64,000 nt of DNA from JASHPR01 sp963749145 (GCA_963749145.1 CAVVLN010000005.1:1054001-1118000), one strand, 5' to 3'. Shown: positions 1 to 8,305, counted from the first letter of the stretch. Notes: a model not told the origin generated them from the sequence alone. Numbers and translations are program-made.

Positions 1-1063
1 TCGAGTAGGTTTCCTCCGCGAGCCGCTTGTGGTGGGCGGGGTCCTCGCCCTCGCGCAGGGGCGCGGGTACGTCCATGCCCATGTCCTGCCAGTTCTGGTT
101 GGCGCCGCGCTGCAGGGTCGCGATGTGCTCGGGCAGCAGGTGGCCGAACCGGCCCTGCATGGCCAGGTAGTCGGTGACCGGGCGCTGCACCGGCGGGTGG
201 AAGTAGCGGTACTCGCGCGTGGCCGGGTCGTACTCCCAGACCGGGAACAGGCCGGCCTCGACCACCCGCCGCCCCAGTTCCACGGTCATCGAGGTCTGGT
301 AGACCCACCCCTTCTGGCAGGGCGTGTAGCAGTGCAGGAACGCGGCGCCCACGTGGTTGAGGCCCTTGCGGGTCTTGTTCATCAGGTCAACGGGGTAGCC
401 GACCGTGGTGGTGGCCACGTAGCAGTGCGGGTGCCCGGCCGCCATCATCTTGGCCAGGTTCTTGGGCGGCAGCTTCTTGCCCTCCGGGATCGCCTTGCCG
501 AACGGCGTGAACGTGGTCATGCCCGCGTACGGGGTGGTGGGCGAGGTCTGGATGCCGGTGTTGGCGTAGCACTCGTTGTCGTAGCAGATGAACAGCGCGT
601 CGTGGTTGCGGTACAGGGCGCCGGAGATCGACCCGAGCCCGATGTCGGAGGCGCTGCCGTCGCCGGCCATCACGATGATGTTCGGGTACGGGCCGGGGTA
701 GCGGCCCTTGCGGATCATGGCCTCGTAGCCCGCTGCCATCCCGGACGTGAACGATCCGCCGCTAGCGATCGGCGTGTGCGCCCAGGGAACTGTGTACGGG
801 GTGCACAGGTACGTGGAGTTGGCCACGTACATGCAGCCGGTGGGCCCGGCCAGCACGCTGTCCTCGCCCGCGGCCTTGAGCACCCAGCGGTACTGGATCG
901 CCGGGCCGCAGCCCGCGCAGGTGCGGTGGCCCGCCGCGTACGGATCCTCCTCGGGGAAGTCGGGCAGGTAGTGACGGTCGCGGCCGGCCGAGTCGTCGGT
1001 CGCGGCGCCGCGGCCTTCCTCGTCGAACAGCGGCAGGTGATGGCGGACGACCTCGTGTGCCAT
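1..1063 (-). CDS. 2-oxoacid:ferredoxin oxidoreductase beta subunit (TPP-binding), partial; oxalate oxidoreductase type suspected
   Basis: Catalytic TPP-binding beta subunit of a CoA-dependent or oxalate-type 2-oxoacid:ferredoxin oxidoreductase. The gene is open at the left window edge, so the C-terminus is missing; about 354 codons are visible. It starts at ATG 1063, 8 nt downstream of the alpha gene stop. Visible motifs are CAGCG at residues 49-53 and GPTGC near residue 77 (cysteines of the beta-subunit 4Fe-4S cluster) and the TPP motif GDGSASDIG near 134-142 followed by DNECYANTG near 162-170. It is the last visible gene of a four-gene operon (gamma, GltD-ferredoxin, alpha, beta). The family is certain. 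The substrate is inferred from the alpha subunit. Confidence 0.9.
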   Translation of the reverse strand, partial: MAHEVVRHHLPLFDEEGRGAATDDSAGRDRHYLPDFPEEDPYAAGHRTCAGCGPAIQYRWVLKAAGEDSVLAGPTGCMYVANSTYLCTPYTVPWAHTPIASGGSFTSGMAAGYEAMIRKGRYPGPYPNIIVMAGDGSASDIGLGSISGALYRNHDALFICYDNECYANTGIQTSPTTPYAGMTTFTPFGKAIPEGKKLPPKNLAKMMAAGHPHCYVATTTVGYPVDLMNKTRKGLNHVGAAFLHCYTPCQKGWVYQTSMTVELGRRVVEAGLFPVWEYDPATREYRYFHPPVQRPVTDYLAMQGRFGHLLPEHIATLQRGANQNWQDMGMDVPAPLREGEDPAHHKRLAEETYS

Positions 1064-1070
1064 TGCTCTC

Positions 1071-2354
1071 CTACTCCTCGAACCCGACCCAGTGGGTCGC
1101 CTTCTCGACCCGGCCCTGGCGCACCGCCTCGCCGAGCTTGCCGGCCATCCACTCGAACTCGGCCACCGGCACGGTCTCGCCGCCCAGCCCGGCCATGAAC
1201 GAGGTGACCAGCGGGCGCTCGTACTCGGCCTGGTACAGCGCGGTGGTCACGTCCAGCGACAGGATGCCGCCGTAGCTGGCCCCGCCCAGGCCGAGGTTGG
1301 TCTCCACCACCCCGACCGCCTTGATCCCGCGCAGCGCCGCCCGCAGGTCGTCGCTGGGGAACGGCCGGATCCAGAGCAGCCGGGCCATGCCGATCTTGAT
1401 GCCCTGCTCGCGCAGCCGCCGGATCGCGGCCCGGCAGGTGACCGAGTGACCGCCGGAGATGACCAGCGCGATCTCGGCGTCGTCGAGCAGGTACTCCTCG
1501 ACGAAGTGGGAGTACTGCCGCCCGAAAACCGCCGCGAACTCATCGGTCTTGTGCCGGATGACCGGGATCGCGTCCTCCATCGCGCGGGCCCGCTCCAGCT
1601 GCAGCGGCGGTCCCTGCTCGGGGTGGATCTGCGGGCCGTGCGACACCGGCCGCCGCGGGTCGAGCGCGAACGGAAGCTGGTAGGGCGGCAGGTAGGCGTC
1701 CACGTCCGCCACGGCCGGCAGGTCCACCTCGCCGGCGATGTGCGAGACGAAGTAGCCGTCCTGGACCACCATCTGCGGCAGCAGCACCCGCGGGTCCTCG
1801 CCGATCGCGTACGCGATCAGGCTCTTGTCGAAGACCTCCTGCGGGGTGGCGGCCCAGCCGAGCAGCCAGCCCATGTCCCGGGTGCACAGCGCGTCGGTGT
1901 GCTCGGAGCCGAAGTCGCCCGGCGGGTCGAGGGTACGGTCGGCGATCGACATCTGGATCGGGATCCGGGCCCCGGAGATGATCGAGTACATCTCGTAGGC
2001 GTAGGTCACCCCGACCCCGGAGGAGCCGGTGAACGCCCGGGCGCCGCAGGACCCGGCGCCGAACGCGGCCGACAGCTGGGAGTGCTCGCCGTCGGCGTGC
2101 AGGTACTCGGCGTCCAGGATGCCGTCGGCGATGAACTGGGCGAGGTTCATCATGATCGCGGTGTAGGGCCGGATCGGGTAGGCCGTGATCACGTCGACGT
2201 TGGCGTAGAGCGCGGCGTACGCCGCCGCCGCGCAGCCGTTCAGCCGGAGTTTCTGCCCGGCCAGGCCGGCCAGGAACTGCTCGCCGTCGGCGGTCCTGAT
2301 CGCGCGGCCCAGCCTCGCCGCGGGCGGGCCGCCCTCCACGTGCACGCTGGTCAC
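1071..2354 (-). CDS. 2-oxoacid:ferredoxin oxidoreductase alpha subunit, oxalate oxidoreductase-like
   Basis: Pyrimidine-binding alpha subunit, 427 aa, which binds the 2-oxoacid next to TPP in the beta subunit. The usual YPITP substrate motif of pyruvate enzymes reads AYPIRPYT here, with Arg62 in place of Thr. From memory, oxalate oxidoreductase of Moorella thermoacetica has Arg31 at this place plus Arg109 and a switch loop with Asp116-Phe117. The same spacing is seen here: Arg62, Arg140 (+78) and Asp147-Phe148 (+85/+86, in PPGDFG). This supports oxalate or another dianionic substrate rather than pyruvate. The GTG start overlaps the upstream stop by 1 nt (TAGTG), implying translational coupling. 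The family is certain; the oxalate assignment is an inference. Confidence 0.9.
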   Translation of the reverse strand: MTSVHVEGGPPAARLGRAIRTADGEQFLAGLAGQKLRLNGCAAAAYAALYANVDVITAYPIRPYTAIMMNLAQFIADGILDAEYLHADGEHSQLSAAFGAGSCGARAFTGSSGVGVTYAYEMYSIISGARIPIQMSIADRTLDPPGDFGSEHTDALCTRDMGWLLGWAATPQEVFDKSLIAYAIGEDPRVLLPQMVVQDGYFVSHIAGEVDLPAVADVDAYLPPYQLPFALDPRRPVSHGPQIHPEQGPPLQLERARAMEDAIPVIRHKTDEFAAVFGRQYSHFVEEYLLDDAEIALVISGGHSVTCRAAIRRLREQGIKIGMARLLWIRPFPSDDLRAALRGIKAVGVVETNLGLGGASYGGILSLDVTTALYQAEYERPLVTSFMAGLGGETVPVAEFEWMAGKLGEAVRQGRVEKATHWVGFEE

Positions 2355-4303
2355 TAGGGCACCATCTTTCTCATGGGCACCGATGGGGTGCTCGCTGTCA
2401 TGCCGTCACCCCGCTGCTCTCGTTCGGCTCGGCCCCGGGCCGCGGCGGCCGGTCCCGCGGGCAGCTTGCGTGCGGCGTCGTACTCGGCGATCGAATCCTC
2501 GATCAGCTGCCGGGTGAACGCCGACTGCTCGGCGTGCGCGCCGTCGTAGGGCGCGAACGCCGTCTCCATCCTGGTCACCGCGTCCGGCTCGTCGAAGTCC
2601 AGCTCGGGCACCTTCTCCAGGCAGCCGGTCGGGCACTCCTGCACGCAGACCAGGCAGCCCTTGCAGTAGGTGGTGCGGATCGAGTAGTGCCCGTTCTCGC
2701 GCGCGTCGCGCATGACGCTGACGTCGGGGCAGACGATGTAGCAGTTGTCGCAGCCGTTGCAGACGCCGCAGCTCATGCAGCGGTCCGACTCGGCCACCGC
2801 CTGCTCCCGGCTGTAGGCGAGGGTGACCTCCACGGCCTGGCTGCGGCGGCGCTGGGCCGGGTCGGCCATCGGGGCCGGGATCCGCGGCGCGTGCCGGAAG
2901 TAGGCCGAGTTCAGCTTCTCGTACGGCATGATCTCGACCGGCGGCTCGGGCTCGAGCGCCTGGGCGGTCAGCAGCCGGTCGATGTCGCGGGCGGCGCGCT
3001 TGCCGTCGCCGAGCGCGTCCACCACCATCGACGGGCCCCGCAGGACGTCGCCGCCGACGAAGATGTTGCCGTCGACCCGGCCGTGCTCGTCGGCGGTGAT
3101 CAGCCCGCGGTCGGACAGGTGACCGGGCAGCCACTCCAGCTGCTGCACCTGGCCGATCGCGATCAGGATCGCGTCGCAGTCCACCTCGTACTCGGTCCCG
3201 CCGACGATCTCGGGACGCACCTGGCCCGCCTCGTCGCTGGCCAGCCGGGCCTGGCAGAGCACGGCGCCGGTCACGTGATCGTCCTCGCTGATGATCCGCA
3301 CGCAGGAGGTGCCCGGCAGGAACCGCACGCCCTCGTCCCGGGCCTGCTCGAGGTCCTCCGGCACGATGGCCAGCTCGCCGGCGGCCTCCAGGGAGACGAT
3401 CGTCGCCGTGCCGCCGCCGAGCCGGATCGCGCTGCGGGCCGCGTCGGACGCGGTGTTGCCGCCGCCGATCACCAGGACCTTCTGGCCGGTCCGCACCGGC
3501 CGTCCCAGCCCGGCCTCGCGCAGGAACTCCAGCGCGCCGGTGACCCCGCGGGCCTGGCCGCCCGGCACGTCCAGGCGGCGGCCGACGTCCTGGCCGAGCG
3601 CGAGGAACGCCGCGTCGTAGTTGGCCCGCAGGTCGTCGAAGGACAGGTCGGCCGTGCCCGCGCGCACGCCGCACAGGATGTCGATGCCGCCCAGCGCGAG
3701 CAGCTTGGCGATCTCGGCGTCGAGGATCTCCTCGGGCAGGTGCCAGTGCGGTATGCCGCCGCGCAGCATCCCGCCCGGTTTCGCCATGGCCTCGAAGATC
3801 ACGCTCGCGTAGCCGCGGCGGCGCAGGTGGTAGGCACAGGCCAGGCCGCCGGGGCCGGAGCCCACGATCGCCACGGTCTTGCCGTTCAGGGCCGGGAGCG
3901 TGGGGATGATGGGGTTCTCGGGCAGCTGCAGCCCGAAGTCGCCGAGGAACCGCTCGACGCTGCGGATGCCGATCGGCTCGTCGTGCGCGGCCCGGTTGCA
4001 GGCGGTCTCGCACGGGTGATAGCAGACCCGGCCGGTGACCGAGGGCATGAAGTTGTCCTCGAGGATCGTGAGATAGCCGTCGAGGAACCGGTCGTGCTTG
4101 ACGAAGTCGAGATACTTCTGGATCTGCTCGCCGGTCGGGCAGGCGTTGTTGCACGGCGGCATCTTGTCCCGGTACACCGGGCGGAAGAAGCGGAAGTTGC
4201 CGGTCGGGAACAGGCGCTGGCCGTCCGCCTCGGTGGGCGGCGGGGTCACGCCCGCGATCGGCAGCCGCAGGTGCTCGGGAACGTGGGTGCCGCGTACGGA
4301 CAT
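2354..4303 (-). CDS. GltD-like FAD/NAD(P)H oxidoreductase fused to 2x[4Fe-4S] ferredoxin
   Basis: Electron-transfer partner of the 2-oxoacid oxidoreductase, 649 aa. Order of parts: an N-terminal dihydropyrimidine dehydrogenase-type Fe-S domain (CNNACPTGE, then CYHPCETACNR); an FAD Rossmann motif GSGPGGLACAYHL near residue 145; an NAD(P)H motif GGGNTASDAAR near 284; a second FAD segment with GGDVLRGP; and a C-terminal dicluster ferredoxin (CMSCGVCNGCDNCYIVCP near 507, CKGCLVCVQECP near 547). The ferredoxin part probably replaces the separate delta subunit of four-subunit enzymes and would pass electrons between the TPP subunits and NAD(P). The ATG start at 4303 has a GGAGG site. A paralogue lies at 40335-41975 next to NifJ. 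Direction of electron flow is not known. Confidence 0.88.
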   Translation of the reverse strand: MSVRGTHVPEHLRLPIAGVTPPPTEADGQRLFPTGNFRFFRPVYRDKMPPCNNACPTGEQIQKYLDFVKHDRFLDGYLTILEDNFMPSVTGRVCYHPCETACNRAAHDEPIGIRSVERFLGDFGLQLPENPIIPTLPALNGKTVAIVGSGPGGLACAYHLRRRGYASVIFEAMAKPGGMLRGGIPHWHLPEEILDAEIAKLLALGGIDILCGVRAGTADLSFDDLRANYDAAFLALGQDVGRRLDVPGGQARGVTGALEFLREAGLGRPVRTGQKVLVIGGGNTASDAARSAIRLGGGTATIVSLEAAGELAIVPEDLEQARDEGVRFLPGTSCVRIISEDDHVTGAVLCQARLASDEAGQVRPEIVGGTEYEVDCDAILIAIGQVQQLEWLPGHLSDRGLITADEHGRVDGNIFVGGDVLRGPSMVVDALGDGKRAARDIDRLLTAQALEPEPPVEIMPYEKLNSAYFRHAPRIPAPMADPAQRRRSQAVEVTLAYSREQAVAESDRCMSCGVCNGCDNCYIVCPDVSVMRDARENGHYSIRTTYCKGCLVCVQECPTGCLEKVPELDFDEPDAVTRMETAFAPYDGAHAEQSAFTRQLIEDSIAEYDAARKLPAGPAAAARGRAEREQRGDGMTASTPSVPMRKMVP

Positions 4304-4322
4304 CTAACCTCCTGCTCCTGGA

Positions 4323-4988
4323 TCAGCCAGCGGTCGGGCGAAGTTCCAGCACCCGGTGCTGCTTCGCGCCCCGGTAAAAGGCGTCGCGGTCGGCCACCAC
4401 CCCGGCCACGTCATCGAGCGCGAGCGTGCCGGTCGTGGCCACGAGCGCGCCGATGACCGGCGCGGCCACGCCCAGGCCGATGGCCAGCCGCTCCACCGCC
4501 CCCTCGGTCGACATCCGGTCGAAGGCCAGCTCGGACAAGTTGCGGACGAACGTCCACGGGCTGTCACCGCGCTGCTCGGCCAGGCCGACGCCGTCGACCA
4601 CGACCAGCCGGGCCAGCTTGGCCTGCATGGTGTCGGGCAGGAACTTCAGCAGGTACTCCGGGTCGCGGGCCGAGTTGATGACCAGCACGCCCTCGCCGTC
4701 ACGGGTGCCGCGGAAAAAGTTCACCGCCTTGACGATGGTCTCCTCGATGAGCACCACCCAGTCGGGGTGCGGGTTCTCGTAGATGAAGCGGTCCAGGATC
4801 GGCTCGTCACCGAACCGGGCGTACCGGCGCACCAGGCAGTTGGTCCGGTCCGGGTCGTCGATGTAGTCGCTGACGTTCTCGGTGTAGTAGCCCGCCTGGC
4901 GGGCGGCGGCCGCGACGCACGAGGAGACGTCCCGGGCCTCCTTGTCCATGATGATCCCGCGTGACCAGACCGTGAGCTCGTGGTACAC
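4323..4988 (-). CDS. 2-oxoacid:ferredoxin oxidoreductase gamma subunit-like protein
   Basis: 221 aa, first gene of the operon. Its place and its central segment (VLVINSARDPEYLLKFLP, then LVVVDGVGLAEQRG) fit the gamma (PorG/KorC) domain. The N-terminal glycine-rich GRGGQG stretch of ordinary gamma subunits is not preserved; the protein begins with YHELTVWSRG instead, so it is divergent. The GTG start at 4988 is preceded by GGGAG at 8 nt spacing. An internal ATG (residue 14) is an alternative start. It is followed 19 nt later by the GltD-ferredoxin gene. The assignment rests on context as much as on sequence. Confidence 0.7.
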   Translation of the reverse strand: MYHELTVWSRGIIMDKEARDVSSCVAAAARQAGYYTENVSDYIDDPDRTNCLVRRYARFGDEPILDRFIYENPHPDWVVLIEETIVKAVNFFRGTRDGEGVLVINSARDPEYLLKFLPDTMQAKLARLVVVDGVGLAEQRGDSPWTFVRNLSELAFDRMSTEGAVERLAIGLGVAAPVIGALVATTGTLALDDVAGVVADRDAFYRGAKQHRVLELRPTAG

Positions 4989-5035
4989 GACTGCGCTCCC
5001 TCACGTCGGGCTCGCCGGGCGAGCGCGTGAATTGT

Positions 5036-5066
5036 ATACCGTCGGCAGGATACCGATATCGTACGT
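5036..5066. promoter_or_regulatory. Promoter region of the oxidoreductase operon with possible weak TetR half-sites
   Basis: The gap 4989-5161 upstream of the gamma gene holds an AT-richer stretch with the palindrome CGATATCG and the element ATCGTACGTC. The latter shares ATCGTAC with one arm of the strong palindrome at 5891-5908. It may be a second, weaker operator for the neighbouring TetR protein. No clear -35/-10 pair was assigned. Confidence 0.35.
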
Positions 5067-5161
5067 CGCGAGCCGCTGACGTCAAGGTCCGGCGGCGCCC
5101 GCTCCGGCGGCGTCCGCTCCGGCGGCCGGGTCCCGCGTTATCGCGGCTGGCTGGCATCGCG

Positions 5162-5857
5162 CTAGCCGGGCCGGGCCGGCCCGGGCCAGGGCCGGGCGGC
5201 CAGGACCGCCAGGTGCAGGGCGACGAGCAGGTCCTCCAGGCCGGTCAGCGCCTCGGTCGTGCCCTGGCGGACCTCGGCGCGCACCAGTTCGGTGGTCGCG
5301 CCGGCGAGCGCGTAGTAGGCCTGGTACGGGACGGCCGGCCAGTCCGGGTGGTCCTGGCGGGCCCGCTCGTGCCAGGCGCGGTTCATCCGCGCGAACGCGT
5401 GCAGCCCGGCTTCGAACTGCCGGACCGCGTTCGGCCCGGCCATCGGCATGTCCACGTAGAAGGCGCGGGCGAAGGTGGGCTCCGCGGCCAGGAACCCCAG
5501 GAACGCGGCGATGCTGGCCCGCAGCGAGGTCTCGGCGCCGGAGCCGGCGGGGGGCCGCTTGGCCGCCGACGCCACCCGGCCCGCCATCAGCAGGCCGCCC
5601 TCGCGGGTCGCGGCCAGGAAGCAGTCTTCCTTGTCGCTGAAGTGGGCGTAGAAGGCGGCGCGCGACACCCGGGCGCCGCGGACGATGTCGGCCACGGTGA
5701 CGTCGCGGAAGCCGGACTCGCCCACGGCCGCGATCACCGACCGCAGCAGCCGCTCCCGCTGGGCCTCCCGGACCGCGCCGGAGGGCAGGCCGCTGCGGCC
5801 ACGGGGCAGGCCCGGCTCACCCTCGTGGGTTCGTGCCAGAACACCCTCTTGTTTCAC
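5162..5857 (-). CDS. TetR/AcrR family transcriptional regulator
   Basis: About 231 aa from the GTG at 5857. Longer reading to 5959 is open but would cross the operator. N-terminal HTH: RLLRSVIAAVGESGFRDVTV then ADIVRGARVSRAAFYAHFSDKEDCF, a classical TetR DNA-binding domain. The C-terminal all-helical ligand domain is of unknown specificity. It lies between the oxalate-type oxidoreductase operon (same strand, downstream) and a divergent MFS transporter, with a perfect 7+4+7 palindrome in the divergent promoter, so it most likely represses the transporter and itself, possibly also the operon. The ligand could be the oxidoreductase substrate (inference). Confidence 0.85.
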   Translation of the reverse strand: MKQEGVLARTHEGEPGLPRGRSGLPSGAVREAQRERLLRSVIAAVGESGFRDVTVADIVRGARVSRAAFYAHFSDKEDCFLAATREGGLLMAGRVASAAKRPPAGSGAETSLRASIAAFLGFLAAEPTFARAFYVDMPMAGPNAVRQFEAGLHAFARMNRAWHERARQDHPDWPAVPYQAYYALAGATTELVRAEVRQGTTEALTGLEDLLVALHLAVLAARPWPGPARPG

Positions 5858-5890
5858 AGAGGGCCCGCTTCTACGATAGCCACAACCTAA

Positions 5891-5908
5891 AAGTACGCGA
5901 TCGTACTT
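5891..5908. promoter_or_regulatory. TetR operator candidate (18-bp palindrome)
   Basis: AAGTACG-CGAT-CGTACTT: perfect 7-bp arms with a 4-bp centre, located between the TetR start (5857) and the MFS start (5980). Size and position are typical of a TetR operator controlling a divergent promoter. Confidence 0.7.
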
Positions 5909-5979
5909 CTGGGTGTTGTTGTGGGTGTCGCAGCGGGGCCACCTCGACGCCCTGCGCATCCGGGGCGTAGGAGGACCGC

Positions 5980-8004
5980 ATGAGCACGACCGCAGCAGAT
6001 CTGGCCCCTAACCGCGGCGGAGGTTTGTCGTGGATGTGGCGCCGCCAGCTTGACACCTATCCCAACACCGGCCCGCGCATCACGTACCTGGCCATCACGG
6101 TGCTGGCCACGATCACGCTGTACTACGAGCTGTACGTGGGCGGCTCGGTGTCCACGCTGATCCTGGCCAACCTGCACATGAGCTTCACGTTCTTCGTGGT
6201 GACCCTGGCCTTCGGGGCGCTGATCGGGGCGTTCGGCTCGTTGTTCGCCGGGCTGGCCGACCGGTTCGGCCGGGCCAACCTGGTGGTGTTCGGGCTGCTG
6301 GCCGTCGGCCTGGTCGTCACCTTCGCGCTCCCCAACGCGACCAACAAGTGGTCCTTCACCATTGAGGGCTTCGTGGTCGGCTTTGTCGAGGGCATGTGCC
6401 TGGTGGCGACTCCGGCGCTGATCCGCGACTTCTCCCCGCAGCTGGGCCGGGGCACGGCCATGGGCTTCTGGACCAGCGGCCCGGTGCTGGGCAGCCTGGT
6501 CGTCGCGATCGTGGGCAGCGCCACCATCCCCGCGATCGTCCTGCACACGCGGTTCTGGACGCACGAGTACCTCATCGCCGGCATCGTCGGCCTCGTCACG
6601 TTCGCGATCGCCTTCGTCGGGCTGCGGGAGCTGTCCCCGCAGCTGCGCGACCAGCTGATGGTGACCATGCACGACCGCGCGCTGGTCCAGGCCCGGGCCA
6701 AGGGCCTGTCCGACGCCGACATCGAGACCGCGCTGCGCCATCCGTTCCGCCAGCTGCTCAAGGTCGACGTGGTGGTGTCCTCCATCGCCATCTCGATCTT
6801 CCTGCTCATCTACTACACGGCCGTCGGGTTCGCCGTGATCTACCTGACCACGGTGTTCGGCTTCTCGGTCAAGGACGCCAACGGGCTGGGCAACTGGAAC
6901 TGGGGGTTCAACGTCGCCGCGGTGATCCTGATCGGGTTCCTCTCCGACGTGTTCCGGGTGCGCAAGCCGTTCATGGTGGTCGGCGGGATAGCGGCCGCGA
7001 TAATGACCGTGGTCTTCCTGCTGCAGTTCGGTCACCACCCGAGCTACTACACGATGGCGGCCATCCTGGCCGTGCTGTCGTTCTGCCTGGGCGTCGCCTA
7101 CGTGCCCTGGATGGCCAGCTTCACCGAGACCGTGGAGGCGCGTAACCCGGCGCTGATCGCCACCGGCCTGGCGATCTGGGGGTGGATCATCCGGATCGTG
7201 GTGTTCGCCTCCTACCTGATCATCCCGCTCATCATCACCTCGGTCACCCCGCTGGTGACCTACGGCACCCAGGTCGCCACGTACGCCGCCACCTACAAGA
7301 GCCAGCTCGCGTTCGCCACCACGCACGCGAACATCGTGGCCACCGCGCAGAAGATCCCGCCGTCGGTGCTGGCCACCGCGGCCAAGATCCCGGCGCCGGT
7401 GCTGGCCACCGCCAAGGCGGACGCCACGCAGCTCGCCAACGCGGTGAAGTTCGCGCCCGAGCTGCGCGTGATCCAGGCCAACCCGGCGCTGTTCACCAAG
7501 CTGGCCGCCTACAAGAACCCGGCCTCGATCCCGCCCGCGCTCGTGGCTCAGGCGGTCAAGGCCGCCGGGGGCGGCGCCAAGGGCGCCGCGATCCTGGGCA
7601 CGATCTCGGCCAACTCGGCGGCGATCGCCGGCGTGATCGCGGTCGGCCCGGCGCTGACGACCGTCGCCCCGTACGCGGCGGCCCTGACCACGATCGCGCC
7701 GTACTCGGCGCAGCTGACTACCATCGCCCCGTACTCGGCGCAGCTGACCGCGCTGTCCAAGGTGCCGCCGTCGGCGATCGCGTACCTGAAGGCCCACGGC
7801 AGCGCGGTGACTACCGCCGCCGCCAATGCCGCCGGGCAATGGAAGACCTGGTGGTGGGTCTGCTTCGGAGGGATGATCTTCTTCCTGCTCAGCATCCCGC
7901 TGCTGAAGGGCCGCTGGCGGACGAGGGACGCCAAGCGGGACGAGGCGGCGCACGAGGCCATGGTCGAGGCGGAAATGGCCAAGCTCAACACGGCCAACGC
8001 CTGA
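5980..8004 (+). CDS. MFS transporter with large repeat-containing insertion before the last helix
   Basis: 674 aa, ATG 5980 after AGGAGG. The body is an ordinary 12-helix MFS protein, with FAGLADRFGR between helices 2 and 3. Between the penultimate and last membrane helices (about residues 425-620) sits an Ala/Thr-rich segment of roughly 195 aa with short imperfect repeats such as TTIAPYSAQL (x2) preceded by TTVAPYAAAL. The last helix is WKTWWWVCFGGMIFFLLSIPLL followed by a charged cytoplasmic tail. By topology the insertion would face outside. It is divergent from TetR and shares its operator region, so substrate uptake or export for the adjacent 2-oxoacid pathway (for example oxalate) is a reasonable hypothesis, not shown. 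Confidence 0.88.
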   Translation: MSTTAADLAPNRGGGLSWMWRRQLDTYPNTGPRITYLAITVLATITLYYELYVGGSVSTLILANLHMSFTFFVVTLAFGALIGAFGSLFAGLADRFGRANLVVFGLLAVGLVVTFALPNATNKWSFTIEGFVVGFVEGMCLVATPALIRDFSPQLGRGTAMGFWTSGPVLGSLVVAIVGSATIPAIVLHTRFWTHEYLIAGIVGLVTFAIAFVGLRELSPQLRDQLMVTMHDRALVQARAKGLSDADIETALRHPFRQLLKVDVVVSSIAISIFLLIYYTAVGFAVIYLTTVFGFSVKDANGLGNWNWGFNVAAVILIGFLSDVFRVRKPFMVVGGIAAAIMTVVFLLQFGHHPSYYTMAAILAVLSFCLGVAYVPWMASFTETVEARNPALIATGLAIWGWIIRIVVFASYLIIPLIITSVTPLVTYGTQVATYAATYKSQLAFATTHANIVATAQKIPPSVLATAAKIPAPVLATAKADATQLANAVKFAPELRVIQANPALFTKLAAYKNPASIPPALVAQAVKAAGGGAKGAAILGTISANSAAIAGVIAVGPALTTVAPYAAALTTIAPYSAQLTTIAPYSAQLTALSKVPPSAIAYLKAHGSAVTTAAANAAGQWKTWWWVCFGGMIFFLLSIPLLKGRWRTRDAKRDEAAHEAMVEAEMAKLNTANA

Positions 8005-8054
8005 GCCGGGGCGGCCCGGCGGTTACCGGCCGCCGGGCCGCGTTCGCCCGGTTT

Positions 8055-8104
8055 CCATGATCTCGGTAGCTGAGACGCGCCGGCCTTATCTACCGGGATC
8101 ATGG
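8055..8104. terminator. Inverted repeat between convergent genes, probable terminator
   Basis: Arms 8055-8069 (CCATGATCTCGGTAG) and 8090-8104 (CTACCGGGATCATGG) pair over 14 of 15 bases with a 20-nt loop. It lies between the 3' ends of the MFS gene and the OmdA-like gene. No T-run follows, as is common in high-GC actinomycetes. Confidence 0.5.
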
Positions 8105-8131
8105 AATGCGGCCATCGTCGGCCCCGGTTCC

Positions 8132-8305
8132 CCGGCCCGGCCGGTCAGGGCGGCGGGTGGATCGTCTCGTGCGCGGCCAGCATCGCCACGTACGTCGCGA
8201 TCCGCCGGGCCCGGGTCTCCGGCCCGGCTGGTCAGGGCTGCGGGTGGATCGTCTCGTGCGCGGCCAGCATCGCCACGTACGTCGCGATCCGCCGGGCCCG
8301 GGTCT
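8132..8305. repeat. 87-bp tandem duplication at the 3' end of the OmdA-like gene
   Basis: Copy 1 about 8132-8218 and copy 2 about 8219-8305, nearly identical over 87 bp (29 codons). The duplicated piece contains the last codons and stop of the 8232-8825 gene, so the extra copy lies just beyond the stop as non-coding sequence. This looks like a recent slippage or unequal exchange. Confidence 0.85.

Noticed and set aside
2534..4456. Long plus-strand open frame antisense to the GltD-ferredoxin gene
   Set aside because: Translation is His/Arg/Ala/Gly-rich without recognisable motifs and overlaps a strongly supported gene; a usual GC-rich shadow. The same applies to 29-1198, 5887-7953 minus, 25636-27432 minus, 41921-43801 minus, 43814-45679 minus, 51774-53858 minus and similar frames.
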